Assembly (NCBI GenBank): GCA_030159075.1 | Contig: BROG01000551.1 | Location: 441,197 to 505,196, forward strand | Direction of reading: 5' to 3' | DNA: 64,000 nucleotides | Origin: Atrina japonica | Taxonomy: Eukaryota > Mollusca > Bivalvia > Pterioida > Pinnidae | Shown here: positions 17,926-32,000 of the stretch, piece after piece | Position numbering within the stretch: position 1 is the first letter of the stretch | Layout: every line of letters starts with the position of its first letter | Made by a program: the position numbers and the translations under genes | The notes under the pieces: generated by a model | Seen by the model: the letters and a program-made list of their open reading frames with translations, nothing else | What the model was told of the DNA's origin: nothing | Databases searched by the model: none

Positions 17926-18825
17926 TTTTTTATTTTATATACAGTAGTACAAGAAATAATATAAAAATAATACAGATACTATTTTCACTATCTGAACTTT
18001 GATACTTGTTGAAACGATGTAAGTGAACAACTTCATACTTTACCCTTTACTACTTGTATCACTTTGTCACTTTGAGACTTCATAACTTAGAACGTTTGCA
18101 CACGTTGCAAACTTTGAAACATGAGAACGGTACACACTTGATCACTTTGACAAACTTTGAGAACGACACAAACACTTGATCACTTTTGCAAACTTTGAGT
18201 ACGTTACACACTTTCATGTTCTATGGTTCTCACTCCTGCCGTGAGATTAGTCAGTCCCATGATTCCATACCCAAGATGGCTACCCTTCCTGACCTTCCTG
18301 TTTCGCTACCCACCCACCCCTTTGGTTTAATGCCTACAGCCCATAAAGAGTCATCAACCCTTTTGTTCCACCCCTATAGTCTATACAGAGTAATCGCCCT
18401 TTGTTTCATGTATACAGTCTATACAGAGTGATCTCCCTTTGCCCCATCTCTATAGTCTATACAGAGTAATCTCCCTTTGTTTCACCTATACAGGCTATAC
18501 AGAGTGATGTATAACCTATAGAGTCTATACAGAGTAATCTCCCTTTGTTTCACCTATACAGTCTATACAGAGTGATCTCCCTTTGTCCCATCTCTATAGT
18601 CTATACAGAGTAATCTCCCTTTGTTTCACCTATACAGGCTATACAGTACAGAGTGATGTATAACCTATAGAGTCTATACAGAGTAATCTCCCTTTGTTTC
18701 ACCTATACAGTCTATACAGAGTGATCTCCCTTTAGTCCTACTCATACAAGCTATACAGAGTAATCTCCCTTTGTTTCACCTGTAAAGTCTATACAGAGTG
18801 ATCTCCCTTTGTACATACTCGTCAC
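17926..18825. repeat. Subterminal spacer with about 38-bp tandem repeats
   Basis: From about 18380 to 18800 a unit built on GTCTATACAGAGTAATCTCC and CTTTGTTTCACCTATACA recurs about ten times, alternating GTAATC and GTGATC versions. From about 18000 to 18210 a looser repeat of CACTTTGAGAACG/ACACTTGATCAC occurs. No gene seen. Confidence 0.75.
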
Positions 18826-19485
18826 TCTACAAGCCTTAGTACAAGTCTTAGTTCAAGCTTGAAATCGAGCTCGGCCTATCGCTTCTCGCACATGCGCATG
18901 ATACACAACTCTCAACGACGGTGGCGCCACCAACTACTAGTTTCACCGACGGTGGCGCCACCAACTGCTAGTTTCACAAACCTGGAAAAACCCAAAGTTT
19001 CGGTTCTAAAAATAGATTCACTCTCAGCTCAAAAACTGGAAAAACCCCAAAGTTTCGGTTCTAAAAATAGATTCACTCTCAGCTCAAAACTGGAAAAACC
19101 CAACTTCTCTCTCTTCCCGTTGACTTCTCGCAAACTCACGTGACCTCTCGCGACCTCTCGTGACCCCAACCTCTTGTAACGAAGGCTCTCATTGGCTCCT
19201 TAGCCAAGATGGCCGCCTCCACAACCTTCCACTTCCGGTCATAGACACGCCTCCGAGCTCAACGATTGGCTCTTTCTCCTTATTGCCATGACAACATGAC
19301 CTCACTTCCGGTATGACGCACTTCCGGTATGACCTCACTTCCGGTATGACGCACTTCCGGTTATGACGTCACAGGCGGCTCCATGGCGGGCCATTTGAAT
19401 TGACCAATCAGAAGCCAGCATTCTGATGACGTCATCAGTGGCGGTTAAATTCAAATGGCCCGTCATGGAGCTGCCTATTACTACT
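18826..19485. repeat. Right terminal inverted repeat
   Basis: Inverted partner of the left TIR, starting at ACTCTACAAG and ending TATTACTACT. It carries the same duplicated internal modules. It is slightly shorter than the left copy because of small indels. Confidence 0.9.
19170..19440. promoter_or_regulatory. TIR promoter-like cluster (right)
   Basis: Inverted copy of the left cluster: CACTTCCGGT repeats at about 19303-19360, TGACGTCA near 19364 and 19426, CCAAT at about 19402 and ATTGG at about 19192 and 19265, and a GCCAAGATGGCCGC YY1-like site near 19203. Both element ends therefore carry the same promoter-like unit. Confidence 0.7.
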
Positions 19486-19491
19486 GCTAGT
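19486..19491. repeat. Target site duplication, right (GCTAGT)
   Basis: Exact copy of the hexamer at 5639-5644, placed directly after the terminal CTACT of the right TIR. Confidence 0.88.
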
Positions 19492-20811
19492 TATAAATAC
19501 CATGGCAAACATACTCCAGGAAGCAATAGCTGCCATCACGAAACATCGGACGCCATGTTATTTAGTTACAGAAACCCTTGACAGCAGCTAAATGATCCAC
19601 TAAAATAGCAACATGTTCCGATGTATATATGTATCGTAATCGACCATATGAGACACCCATTCAAACAAAGGCTAAATAGTTAGAGATACTGACATTTAAA
19701 GACTTAAAAATTGGTTGCAACAGAGATTTTTACACATGTGGAAGTACAACCTGTTAATATAAATCAAATTATCCTGACAAATATTTTAAGGTACATACGC
19801 CTGTTGTAAGTGAAAATTATAAAACTTGGTACATTGGAAAAAAAACAGAAAGTCGTAAGTGCTTCCCTGCAGCGGTTAATTTGGCTACAACTCAATAGCA
19901 GAAAATACAGGTAGAGAATTCGCAATTTTCGTCACTTGCGTTTTGGGAATCGAATAAAATACATACAGAAAATTTATAGAAATTTCTGTGAGAAAAGTTC
20001 ATTTTGGAATTGAGAAAATTGTATTTGTGTTGATTTCAATACCAGTTTTATTTTTTTAGGTGTGTTTTAGGATTTATTTAGTGAAGTCGTATTTTACTGT
20101 AAAGTTGGGTATGAATATGTTATTTTTGAGTTGAAGGATTATTTTGTTATTAAGCCAGTCAGTTTGTTTGAAAATTTATCTTCTTACACTTAAGATAATT
20201 CTGTATAACCTGTTTAACGGTATTACATTTTTTCATCGGTTGTTTATTTCATTCACTGTTCCGAACTATTAGGAATTTTTTCTGTTTAGAGGTAATTTCT
20301 GTATATGTATGACTAGGTATTTCGTACGTTTCGATTATATTGTTTATATAACTCGTAAGTTGTCATTTTGTTTGTAATTTTGTTATCCTAAGTTTCATTT
20401 AAATGTGGAATCAAATTCTTTTGTGTTCATAAGTATTCATTTATAGCTGAAATTATATTTCTATGCACTTGCGGTGTTTACAGAGTTCATTTCCCTAACA
20501 ACATGTTTATTCGGTTTTGAGTTGTAAGATTTATTTGCGGAAATCATTTGCTACATTTCAATAATTATCAGTAGATTCATATTTACTTTTAGTTCTAATT
20601 CGTCTATTTTGAAATTTAAATGATTAATATGTACGGATAAGATTATCAACTACTTGTGTTATTTCCCGTTTCTATTTACTATTACTACTTTGTATAAGAG
20701 TTATCTCCACTTGTTTGTTAGTTTCTTTTATGTTGTTTGGGTAATTTAAACATTGTTTCTGTTTGTACTACTTTGGTCACTTTCGTTTTGGTGATAGAAT
20801 AAAATACATAA
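19492..20811. other. Non-coding right flank
   Basis: AT-rich, no open frame of note. Two related stretches containing GAATAAAATACAT, near 19950 and 20800, hint at old repeat copies. Confidence 0.5.
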
Positions 20812-22800
20812 AGAAAATTTACAGACACGAAAAGACAAAGTTTTAGACTTTTAAAAATCTCGCCTTTTCGTGTAACTTTTGTCGCCTTTCCGTGTTTTTA
20901 TGGCGAAGGAAAAACCCGCCGAACGTCGCCTTTTCGCATTGTCCAAACGCGAAAACCCGCCGAAGGTAAACTTTTCGCCTTGTGAAATGAACGCGAAAAC
21001 CCGCCAAACTTTTCGCCCTGTTTAAAACCCGACAATCCGCCGAACGTCGCCATTTCGGCTTGTTTAAAACGCGAAAACCCGCCAAACTTCGCCTTTTCCC
21101 CTTGTAAAATAAACGCGAAATCCCAGCGAACGTCACCTTTTCGCCTTTTTAAAAACACGACAACCCGCAAAACTTCGCCTTTCGCCTTGTAAAATTAACG
21201 CGAAAACCCGTCAAACTTCGCCTTTTTTAAAACGCGACAATCCGCCAAACTTTGCCTTTCCAAATGAACGCGAATACCCGCCAAACTTCTCCTTTTCGCC
21301 TTGTTTACAACGCGACAACCTGTCAAACTTCGCCTTTTCGCCTTGTAAAATAAACGCGAAAACCCGCCAAACTTTGTCTTTTCAAATAAACGCGAATACC
21401 CGCTAAACTTCTCCTTTTCACCTTGTTTATAACGCGACAATCCACCGAACGTCGCCTTTTCGCCTTCCGGAATGACATGCGTATACAAAACAGAAATCGA
21501 AAGTACAGCATGGTGACAAAAGTCTTTCCTTATTTTCATAATTTTCTTCGTTGTTTATATAAAACCAACAACTTTTGAATGTTTATAAAAGTTTACCCAG
21601 TAAGTTTGTCCGTTACATGTAGGGATTAATTCACAACTCGCTTGTGTCCATTTTCAATATTTTATTAAATTATATACATATCATGTTTCCACTTTTTGAT
21701 TTACCGGAAGTTTTATCAAAAAGTGGAAACATGATAATAATTATCATGTTTCCACTTTTTGGTAAAACCTCTGGTAAGTAAAAAAAGTGGAAACATGATA
21801 TACACATACACAGCATCACACTCTGAAGTGTGAATCTGAACAGTTCACAAAATATATACAAAACTTATGTCCAACTTCAGGCATGTAAATTAATGCTTAA
21901 GTTTCGCTAATAATTGTAGTAAATACCCCGTGTCTTAACCGTTACCTGAAGTTGACATAAGATTTAGTTTTTATCACCCAATGGTTTTACATCATTTATG
22001 TCTGAAGTCGGAGTTAATTAAAGACTTAACAACGAAAAGAATTACATTTCACCGGACTTTCTGATAGGCTCTATATATTTGAACTGTTTTATATTTGTTT
22101 TCAGATTCCTATTTTCAAGTAGATGTGTCAAATCTCATTTTCATGAATTTCTATGAATTTAAAATATTAAAATGCGTATACAGATACAATGTATGTGACA
22201 TGCATTTTAGCGGTATTATTATCATAAAACTTGAACAGAATTTCACAAAATTTTACCGAATTATAGTCAAATAAAGTTTACTTGAAATTTTTATGGGAAT
22301 ACTTAGGTTTTAGCCACAGAGAAAATTTTTAATTTCTTTATTTGTTCTTTAGATCTACTCATCTCTGTTCATGTAAAATAATTTTGTCTCTCGTAAAATT
22401 AATGTGTATTCAAAATATGCAGAGTAATTATTTATATTTTAGATCAGATTCAAAATATGAATTAAATTTCTTCCAGATAGAAATATTTTTATTTAGTTTC
22501 CACTTAGATCTGTGGATACTGTGAACATTTAAAAATGTTGGTTTTATAAAAAACAAAGAAGAAATGATGGAAAAGAAAAGACTTTTGTAACCATGCTGTA
22601 CTTTCTATTTCTTTTTTTGTATACGCATGTCATTCCGGAAGGCGAAAAGGCGACGTTCGACGGGTTTTCGCGTTGGTCATCAAAACACGAAAAGGCGATA
22701 AAAGTTATGCGAAAAGGCGAGATTTTTAGAAGTCTAAAACGGCGCCTTTTCGTGTCAATTTTCTCGCCTTTTCGCGTAGATAATTAAAGGCGACGACCCG
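20812..22800. mobile_element. Foldback element with iterated GCGAAAACCCGCC arms
   Basis: The left arm (about 20812-21570) and right arm (about 22540-22800) are inverted copies. Both carry CGCCTTTTCGC-type iterations, and their inner ends both contain TTCCGGAATGACATGCGTAT and a tract that becomes GTACAGCATGGT on one side. The left arm has about ten copies of a 50-60-bp unit with AACCCGCC and CGCCTTTTCGCC. It is much more GC-rich than its surroundings. Open frames in the arms come from the repeat and are not genes. Non-autonomous; its family is not recognised. Confidence 0.7.
21680..21801. repeat. Nested hairpins of ATCATGTTTCCACTTTTT
   Basis: The 18-base word ATCATGTTTCCACTTTTT and its complement alternate four times (forward, reverse, forward, reverse), giving two stacked hairpins or one cruciform. 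It sits within the spacer of the foldback element. Confidence 0.8.
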
Positions 22801-23889
22801 CCGAACGGCGGGTTTTCTCGTTAGAAACAACGCGAAAAGATTTTGATGATCACCGAAAGGCCTTAGAAAAGTGGAAGGGAAAGCGAATTATATAAATTGC
22901 CGCTGTCAAAATAACCAAAATTACCAAATAAATCATTATTTCGCGTGATGCCTGAAAACTAAGTTATTTAGTTAACGGATTTGAATAACGATAGATGTAT
23001 GTAGTATGACATCGTACGGTGAAATAGTATCTCGTTATAACGAGATAAAATAAACTTATTTCCGTGTCTTAAACCAGCCACCGTAATATAATCGGGGAAA
23101 TATGTATGATTTTTACGATGACAATGAAAAACGGTAAGATGCTTCTGTTGGAAATATATGGCCGATAATTCTGGAAATCCGAAATTACACATATATACAC
23201 TCCGAAGCCTAAAATCTAACTGTCCGAAAAAATACAAAACATATGTACATAGATAAGAAGGGGATTAATGCGTAAATGGAAATTACTCATTGAAATGACA
23301 CTGAATGAATCACAGATCAAATGAATACAACAATGGAAATTTATAAGCGTCCAGATGTAACAGTCTTTTGTTTGAAAATAGGCCTAATTCATTTGTTCCG
23401 AAATAATTCAGACATTAAATTTTGATAAGAAAATGAATAAATAAACTAGTAGAATATAAGATAAAGTCAAATAAAAAGAAAAAACCCGAATTCAGTTGTT
23501 TATCACAGAATTTCTTTGTGATAGTAATATCGAGACATTTTATAAACAATTTATCGATTAAAACGTTGAACATGTGTATTGCGAGTCCGTGTGTATTACT
23601 TTTAAGCAGCGATTTGCTTTATATATCGCTGGTATTAGTCACATTGGGCCCCGTATCATTTATCTGTAGTATGCCCTGTATGGTCCATTTTCATTTTAGA
23701 GATGAAACGTGTCCTCTGTACTACGGTTGTATGCTTTCGAACTAAAAAATATTAATCAGATCGGGATCGGTTTACCGATTATTTTTACGACCATATTATT
23801 ATGCGGTCCAATAACCAGTTAATCAGCTGAAAAAATCCCACAGCGGAGCGCGGATTTCACCTGAGTGAAAGCCAGAGTGAAAGACAGAG
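22801..23889. other. Non-coding; upstream region of the aminotransferase gene
   Basis: No gene seen. The last 100 bases, before the ATG at 23890, form the 5' untranslated region and probable promoter. No TATA box is obvious. An inverted CGTTATAACG-type palindrome lies near 23034. Confidence 0.5.
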
Positions 23890-24094
23890 ATGATGGAAGG
23901 CTTGGTAAGAAGTGATCTTGGTGACTATGGCCCGGCATCTAATTTACATTTTAACGAAAAGATAAAAAATCTTATAAAAGACGGAGAGAAAATTTACCAC
24001 TTTGCATTTGGGCAGTCGCCGTTTCCAACGATAGAGGTAGCCGTAGAAGCACTTAAACTACATGCTGAAGAAAGTACATATTTGCCTGTTGCAG
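23890..24094 (+). CDS. Aminotransferase exon 1 (coding part)
   Basis: Begins [17 protein letters not shown] and ends at GTTGCAG before GTAGGC, phase 1. Contains [13 protein letters not shown], the N-terminal substrate-side segment typical of the family. Confidence 0.93.
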
Positions 24095-27000
24095 GTAGGC
24101 CTATATCTTGCATTTTCAGTGATTGAAGGTCTATAATTTTGCAATTAATGACAATATCTGAATATTTTGTATTCAGTTTGGCGGGGTAACACTACAGACA
24201 GAATCCCCAAAGAAATAACTCACCAGGCCTGAAGCCAATAAACTTTATAAAGTCAATGAAAGGGCAAAGTGAGCTGATGAAATAACCCAGTGTCTGTCAT
24301 AAGGGGTGATACTAATTTCATAAAAACATACAAACAACAATAAAAAAAAACTAGATTGTATCAGTTAAAGGATAATTAGTTGTGTTTTTTCTCTCAAATT
24401 TTTGTTTTCCCTTTTTGGCCCGATTGTGAAACAAAATCCGGCTTATGAAATGGCGAAGTCCGTCTGTCTGTCTGCGTCAACAATTTGGTTTAGGTCTTGC
24501 GTTTAGGGCCATTGTGGGAAGAACATAGATGATATCACTATGAAACTTCACATGTAGATGAGTACTATCCATCATAACCTTTGTTTTTTGAATTTTGGTG
24601 GGGATCAAAGTAATAATGGGGTGTGGACTGTCTGCATCAACAATTTGGTTTAGCTCTTGCGTTTAGGTCCATTGTGGGAAGACCATAGATGATATCTCTT
24701 TGAAAACTTCACATGTAGATAGACCTTTATGAGAACTATCCATAACAACCTTTGTTTTAAAATTTGGAAGGTGGATCAAAGAAGTAATGAGGGGTGGAGT
24801 CTGGGTTTACATATGTACTATGGAACTTATGGGGAAGTTTTAATATTTCATTATAACTTGAAAATAGTAAAGTTTAAAACAATTAAACAATATATTTACT
24901 TGTTGAATTTTGGAGGGGGATCAAAGTAATAATTGGGGATGGACTGTCAGCATCAGCAATTTTAATTAGCTTTTGTGTTTCGGTCAATTGTGGGAAGACC
25001 ATACATGATATATCTTTGAAAATTCAAATGTACATTGACCTTGATGATAACAATCCATCACAACCTTTGTTTTTGAATTTTGGTTGGTGGATCAAAGTAG
25101 TTAAGTAATGGGGTGGGGATCAACATTTTGGTTGAAGCAAATTCTTGGCAATATGGATAGAGGTGCAAACCTCAAACTTGGTCTGTAGGTAACCTGTGAA
25201 AAGTGCAATTGATTTATGTGAGTTTGAATTTCTGAGAGTGAAACAAAGTAGTAATTGGGGTGGGGATAAACATTTTGGTTAAAGTTTTGGTTGAAGCAAA
25301 TTCTCAGCAATGGATAGAGGTACAGCCCCCATACTTTGCCTGTAGGAAACCCGTGACAAGTGCAATTCAATTGGAAGTGGATTGACGTAGTAATAAGGTC
25401 GGGGATCAGAATTTTGGTTTCAGGTTGAAGCATATTCTTGGTAGTGGATAGAGGTACAGACTTCAAACTTGGCCTGTAGATTAATACAATTGAATTATGT
25501 GGGTTTTAATTTTGGGGGCGGATCAAAGTAGTAATGGGGGTCAGCAATGGATAGAGGTATAGACTTCATACATGGCCTTAAGGTTACCCATGACAAATGC
25601 AATTGAATTGTATTGGTTTGAATTTTGGGGGTGGATCAAAGTAGTAATGGGGATGGGGATCAACATTTTGGTTAAAGTTTCAAGTTGAAGTAAATTATTG
25701 GCAATGGAAGGGGATAGACTTCATACTTTTTTTCAACTTCTGTCAAGGCACCGCAATCCTACCATACTGCCTTTAGCGGTTTCTTGGTACTACTTAGATT
25801 GATATACAATAACGAAAAAAAATATACACAGGCAAAAAAATTCTTCAATTCCCATATATTTTGTGAAAATTGCTTGAGAAACCCAGGTTTGGCACTTTTT
25901 CACTTGTGATTGATTAACTCAACCTTACAACAATGTATTTGTATATGAATAACCACACTGGCCCTTACCTTATTTTCACCTTATTTTCACGAAATATATA
26001 GGAATATAAGACTTGTCATGCCCGTGTAGAGCTCATATTTGTTATTGTACATCAAATAGACAAGTACAAGTAGTAAAGTAGAAAAAAAGAAAATAATTCT
26101 TTTTGGTAAACACAGCTAATGCTCATTAAAATTCTATACCAAATTTGGGAAAGAGATTTAAAGAAAGAATCATGTGCTAATAGATGGGAACCAGCATTTA
26201 ATTGTTGTAACCAGAGTATTTGAACAAAGGAAAAATACCATCCTTCCTCCATCTTTGATTTGGATGGGGGGGGGGGGGTCACAAAAAAGGCATTTAATAA
26301 ACATTTTTCTAACAAATAAGATTTAAAATAGATTTGTAACTTTTTTATACTAGGCCTATTTAGTTTTGATAATTTTGAAGTACTAAAAAGTACATGTAGC
26401 AATAAAGTGAAACCTGTCTTCAAAGACCACTCTTGTGAAAAAAAACACCTGTCTTCAGTTCCGAGACAACCTTCTGAAAACCACTTGGTTAGATAACCCT
26501 TTAAATAAACCTATTTTTAGGGACCACCTGTTTTATATGTCAGGGCCACATTTCAGTGGTATAAAGGATGGTCTCTCAAGAGTTAAGGGGGGCCTCCATG
26601 GCCGAGTGGTTAGAGCATTGCACTTTAAATCACAAGGCCTCTCACCTCTGGTTCGAATCCCGCTAGGGTCATTTCGAATTAAGTGGGAAAGTTTGCCAGT
26701 TTTCTTGCAGAAGGTCGGTGGTCTTTACTTGGGTAACCGGGGTTTCTCCTCCACCAATAAAAACTGGACACCATCATATGACTGAAAGATTGTTGAGTGT
26801 GGCGTAAAACAAAAGATCAAATCAAACAAATCAAAATGATTCTATGTGCATATACAGCTGTTCATATCGTCAACATGTGGGTCCGATAAAAGTATTTATT
26901 ACCAATGCAAAATCTGCTATTTTTTTTATCTAGTTATGTTCACTATGTTGTTCGCATTCAGTTTTAGACAATAAAAAGGAGAATTTAGTACATGTATGAC

Positions 27001-28980
27001 CTCAACTGTACCTCAAAGTCTTCAGATGAAAACCATGTTGTCAATTAAATAAAAGAAGCTAAATGAATCATAGGTTTTGTGTCTTTATTCTAATGAATTG
27101 AATGACCATAGTTAATTTTACCCCAATTTGGCCCATTCAGACATACAAATTCCCAATTGGAAGGGTTTAGGTCCCTGTCCTAAAAAGGTCTTAATTAACC
27201 CCTGATATGTATACCGGTATGTACATGTAGGTAAATTTTAGCTTGCATTTCAACTGCACTGAGAGGTCATTTTTGTCAAGCTAACATTGTGTAGCAGTAT
27301 TTCTGCTTATTACCTGTATCAGAACTATACTCAGGGATTTTCCACTCTTTTGGAATGGGGCCTGGTCCTTTTGAATTGGAAATTATAGCAACATTGAAAT
27401 TCTAGAAATACACAAAACTATTTGAAAATACAACAATCTTTTCAAATTCATTGTCATTTGACTGCAGTTGGAAAAACTACGACTGCAAATTGGGAAAAAA
27501 AGCATTGTTGATATCCTTTGGAATGGGGTCTTATTTTTGCCCCATATGATACGTGGAAAATCCCTTGAGTACTGCAAATTAATATACCTGTAAATACATG
27601 TACCTGGAATATTTTTGACAGGAATACCAGAGTTACGACAGAACATTTGCAAGTTCCACAGCAAGTACGATAATTTGACCAATTTGGATCCAGAAAATGT
27701 CATAGTCGGACCAGGGAGCAAGGAACTAATTTTTCTACTTATGAATATTTTTGCTGGAGGTAAGCCTGATTGTTTTTTTTTTCTTATTTTCATTTTTTGG
27801 GATTATAAGGGATCAAGTTGAATCATTCAGGTTCTGGGCCACTCAATTTCTCAAAATATTACTCGAGGTCATCTTTTGTAATTACAGTGGAACCTTTCTT
27901 GAGAGACCACACTTGCTATCTGCCATGGACCACCCGTCTCTCAAGTTCACCGTTTTATGTTGGTCAAATGATAGACCATCAGACTCGCTAGGGATAAGTC
28001 CTGGGTTTCGATTCCTAAGACTGAGTCATACTGAAGATTGTAATAAAGGTAGACACCGTCCTTTTGGCTCAAAAAGTGAAAGTCACAGGTCTTAACTTAT
28101 CAACCCCTGAAAAACAATGGACTCTTCTGTAAATCAATGACTTAAGTCAGCCCAAATGTATCTTGAAGGGTGAATGAGTTAAAATCGAGATGCTGCTTCC
28201 TAGTAGGTATGGCATGTGTTGCATGTAAAAGAACATTTACACAGAGGGTGTGCACAGACCTTGAAAAGTGCATGAATATAGAGTTAGTCCTTGAAAAGTG
28301 CATGAATATAGAGTTAGTCCTTGAAAAGTGCTTGAATATAGAGATAGTCCTTGAGGTGCTTGAGAATAAAAATACCAGGGTTTCTAGTTAGCTCACTTGC
28401 TTCTCACCAATGCGACCCGGGTTCAATCCTCAGATTGGATAGGGGAGTATGTGAGATATAATGGCGGTCACCAGGTTGAACACGTGGGTTTTCCCCAGGA
28501 CTCCGGTTTCCTCCAACAGCAAGCATCCCATAATGCCAACATCACAGCCAACAAGAGACATTTATATAAGTTGTTTAAACTGGTTTGTTAATCATTGTAA
28601 AATAAATAAGTTTAAACTTAAAACAAAAATACCCTTGGAAAGTGCTAGAATTTGATGCAAAATGCTTGATTTATTTTATCAAAGTGCTTGAATTCTACTC
28701 GTTGCTTTTTAATTTATCACTAAAGAAAAGACGAAAGAAAATTTAGCTCCATCATACAGATGCTTCACCTAGTATAATACAATCTGAGTAAAGCATTTTT
28801 GTGATTCTGTACTGCTGGATCTCTTTGGTGTGTAGTGGAACTCTAAGCAGTATTTTGACAACCGCTATAAGTGGAATGTGAAATCCCTGTTTCACCCTTG
28901 ATTGTTAATTTCAATGATTATTATGAATTTCTAAGTTCTAAGGGAACCTTGCATTCAAATTTCACTCAACATCTAGAGTA

Positions 28981-29063
<83 letters not shown>

Positions 29064-32000
29064 TATATACATGTATGCACAAAAAATATTTTCGATTTTA
29101 ATAAAGTTTAAATGTCTTGAACTGTCTAGATCTCCTTATACGTGACCTTACATTGCAATTGTATGCTGTGAGATGAAATGTTATCGGAGAATAACACACA
29201 TGTTCATTATGTAGAATGTATGTGTAGGACTTTATAAATATTCCATTGTTGTTTTAAGACTTATCTTTATCGCTTTGGTTTTTTTACTGTCCTGTCACGT
29301 GATTTAACTAATGCAGAGGACTAAATAAACATTGTCACTAGAGTTTGGTGAAGTTGGTCTTCATATACATACATGTATGTATACGGTAATTACATTTGTA
29401 CTTACTGCTTAACCCTTTCACCGCCAAGTAACTTAATGGTATGCTCTTTTCTATTGTATCAGACCAGTCTACTATGGTCTGTGGGGTTGAAAGGGTTAAA
29501 TACTGGTACTTGAAATTATCAAATTTAAAATTGTTGAAAACCAGTAACTGCTAATTGTGAACAAATATACTTGAACCAGATCAGGAGTAGAATTTAAGAA
29601 AATATACAAATGTACATGTACAAGTTAGTCACCAAGGGCTTGCACAGTTCCAAATTTACTAACCCTCGGGCAGTTTCACTAGCCCAGGCTTTTGAATGCG
29701 AAGAGTATGGTAACTTGTCTTAACAATGTACTTTTGTACATGTACCTATCAAATCCAGATTACCTGGCAGGGTAGAGACTTGTGAACCTTTTTTTTTGTC
29801 AGACCTGGACGAGTTTAAATTTTTGATTATGCAACAGAATAACAGCAAAGGAACACTGTCAAGTGTCTACCTAGAGCAGAATAAAATGCAGTTACCGTGA
29901 CGCTCATGTCAACCAAAAAGTGGGTAGAATCATCTGTATGGCAGGGATAGAATTTAGCAACAAATTTTTCTAGTCTTATGACAAAGTCACTACTGTCATC
30001 GCGGCTCACTTCGAAAATCAGAAAATTTTCCATATTTCAAATGCAACGAAATCATAGACATAGTACATGTATATACTGAAGGCTTCAATGGCTGAAATAA
30101 GTCGTCTAATAATTAAAATGTTATCCCTCATTATTATTTCTTCAAATGAATAAGTAAAAATGATTAAAATATAGTAGGGTTGGTCGTTCGCAGTGTTAAA
30201 GTAATGTCATTTGCTGTGGAGGGAATTCGGGAATTCCTGCATGTACCCAATGATGTCAGTTGTGGACAGTTTCAATTTTTAACAGGTACATAATGTACTA
30301 TCAAATGCAAAAGCGGTCTCAAACAGGCTTTTTGAATGAAAAAAGTGAAGATAACGAAAGAAACTAAATTATATATAAATCACGTTTAACATGATTGACC
30401 CATTCTTATAAACACGAAGTGTGAATGACGAATAAATAATGATAAAAGAATTGTCATCCATTCCACTATTAAAGCGATATGAGCTGTCGTAGGTGCAAAA
30501 TTGTACATGCCCATTTTATGTAATATTTTGTTTCATATATATCCCAAAGAGACCATCTGGTGGTTAGAATAACAAATGCATTTGTATAATTGCAACAATC
30601 TTGCCAAACGGAATCTGTAATATCAGTTTTTGTTTGTCCGCCAATACTTTGAGCATTGCAAATTAACTTTTGGTAATTTTTTTATGAAGATTACTGAGTG
30701 ACCAATAAACACGTGCTATTTGCAGTTGATATACATTCTATTCTTATTACCCTTTGTGTTTATTTTTGTACATCAACATTTCATACCTAAACCAGGCAAA
30801 GTTAGTCTTTTTCGTCATTTCAAACATTTGTTTCTGAAATTGTCCATGTGCCGGGTATATTGGGTAATTTCGACCCCATTTTTAGCTCGATGGGTGGAGC
30901 CCATCTAGCTAATGCTGTGGCCCCTGGTTTTGAAAAAGATGTTGTGTAGACGATTAAGGACAATCTAGGCATCGTGTTACTGTGAAAATTTGCAGACACA
31001 TGCTTTTATAAATAAAGATGAACCCGATAAAATTTTGAGTAAATCAGAACTGTTTCTGAATTTTAATGAATTAAATAAAATTGATTTCTTCTTTGGTTAT
31101 ATTGTCTGATGCAATGCATTCTGGGTAAAATTTATGCCGAACTTCTCCACTTCAAGCCAAAATGTGTATTTTATGCAAAGAAATAAATGCCATTTTCACA
31201 TTTACTATTTTTCCATAGTTAATTGTGACTGGCAAATTGGTTTGACAATAAATTTACCTATATTAGAGGTTTGTCTAGTAATAAACAGCATTTCAAAATA
31301 CGACAGTGTAGTGCCCTAGATTCTGCACAGACTCAATGTTATTTGGAACATAGTATGCATGTGTTTTGGGAGATAACATTTATATAAGGAGGTATTTACT
31401 GAGAGGCAATAAATGAAATAGGTCAGCTGCACGCTATCACCCGATCGCGAGTGTTAACACACTCCAGAAACCAGGTAAACTATAGATGTGTGTCGTGCTT
31501 TGCAACTGTATGTTCATTTAATTAATGTATAAAAGTTGTAAAACTAAACTTACCGACATCTATGCTACTTTAAGGATGTTGGTCTACAGCCATACATGGG
31601 GGCATAACCCATATAGCCTTCCACAATTGGGCAAACAATGCCAAAAGTCTAAAAGTGAGGTTTTAGCAAGAGAGGTGTATAGGGTATTATTATGCTATGA
31701 TCTGGATATATTCTGTATTTTAATGTTAATTCAAATTTTTCCCCTCCAAATTGAACAAAAAGCTTTGTTGAGGATACATTTAAAAATGTTTCTTGTTTCT
31801 TTTGCCATCGATCTATGAGGCCATTGGTCTCTTTGTTAACTCGTCCCATAGCATTCTTGGCTTTATCATTCTTGACACATATGATCATGAACTGCCCAAC
31901 TCCTCCGCATATGGCGACACGATTGCAAAACATGAGATATGCATACTTTTCACAGTTATATTGTTTTGATTTTGTCAATGTCAGCATTCAGGGTAAAATT

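Larger units (their letters stand above)
5645..19485. mobile_element. Polinton/Maverick-like virus-derived element, 13.84 kb
   Basis: Bounded by terminal inverted repeats of 660-720 bp beginning AGTAGTAATAGGCAGC and flanked by a perfect 6-bp direct duplication GCTAGT. Long TIRs, AG...CT ends and 6-bp duplications are the published hallmarks of Polintons/Mavericks. Cargo in order: small gene (-) 7079-7384, family B polymerase 7933-11924, Maverick-type conserved protein 12034-13072, AT-hook protein 13149-13726, BIR protein 13816-14369, zinc-knuckle protein 14522-15102, small genes 15926-17617. No integrase core, packaging ATPase, cysteine protease or major capsid gene was recognised. Large ORFs contain many one-base frame breaks. 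The TIRs remain very similar to each other, suggesting a fairly recent insertion. Confidence 0.92.

Noticed and set aside
18859..19143. Coding gene in the right TIR (94 codons)
   Set aside because: Arises from the duplicated TIR module and has no equivalent open frame in the left TIR.
20843..21539. Basic GGFSR-repeat proteins on the minus strand
   Set aside because: All derive from the GC-rich iterated unit of the foldback element; several frames are open at once and the inverted arm gives the same peptides.
26589..26670. tRNA gene with A and B boxes
   Set aside because: The tRNA-like head lacks a closing acceptor stem and runs into a repeated body with an A-rich tail; a second copy of the body exists at 38010. 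It is a SINE.
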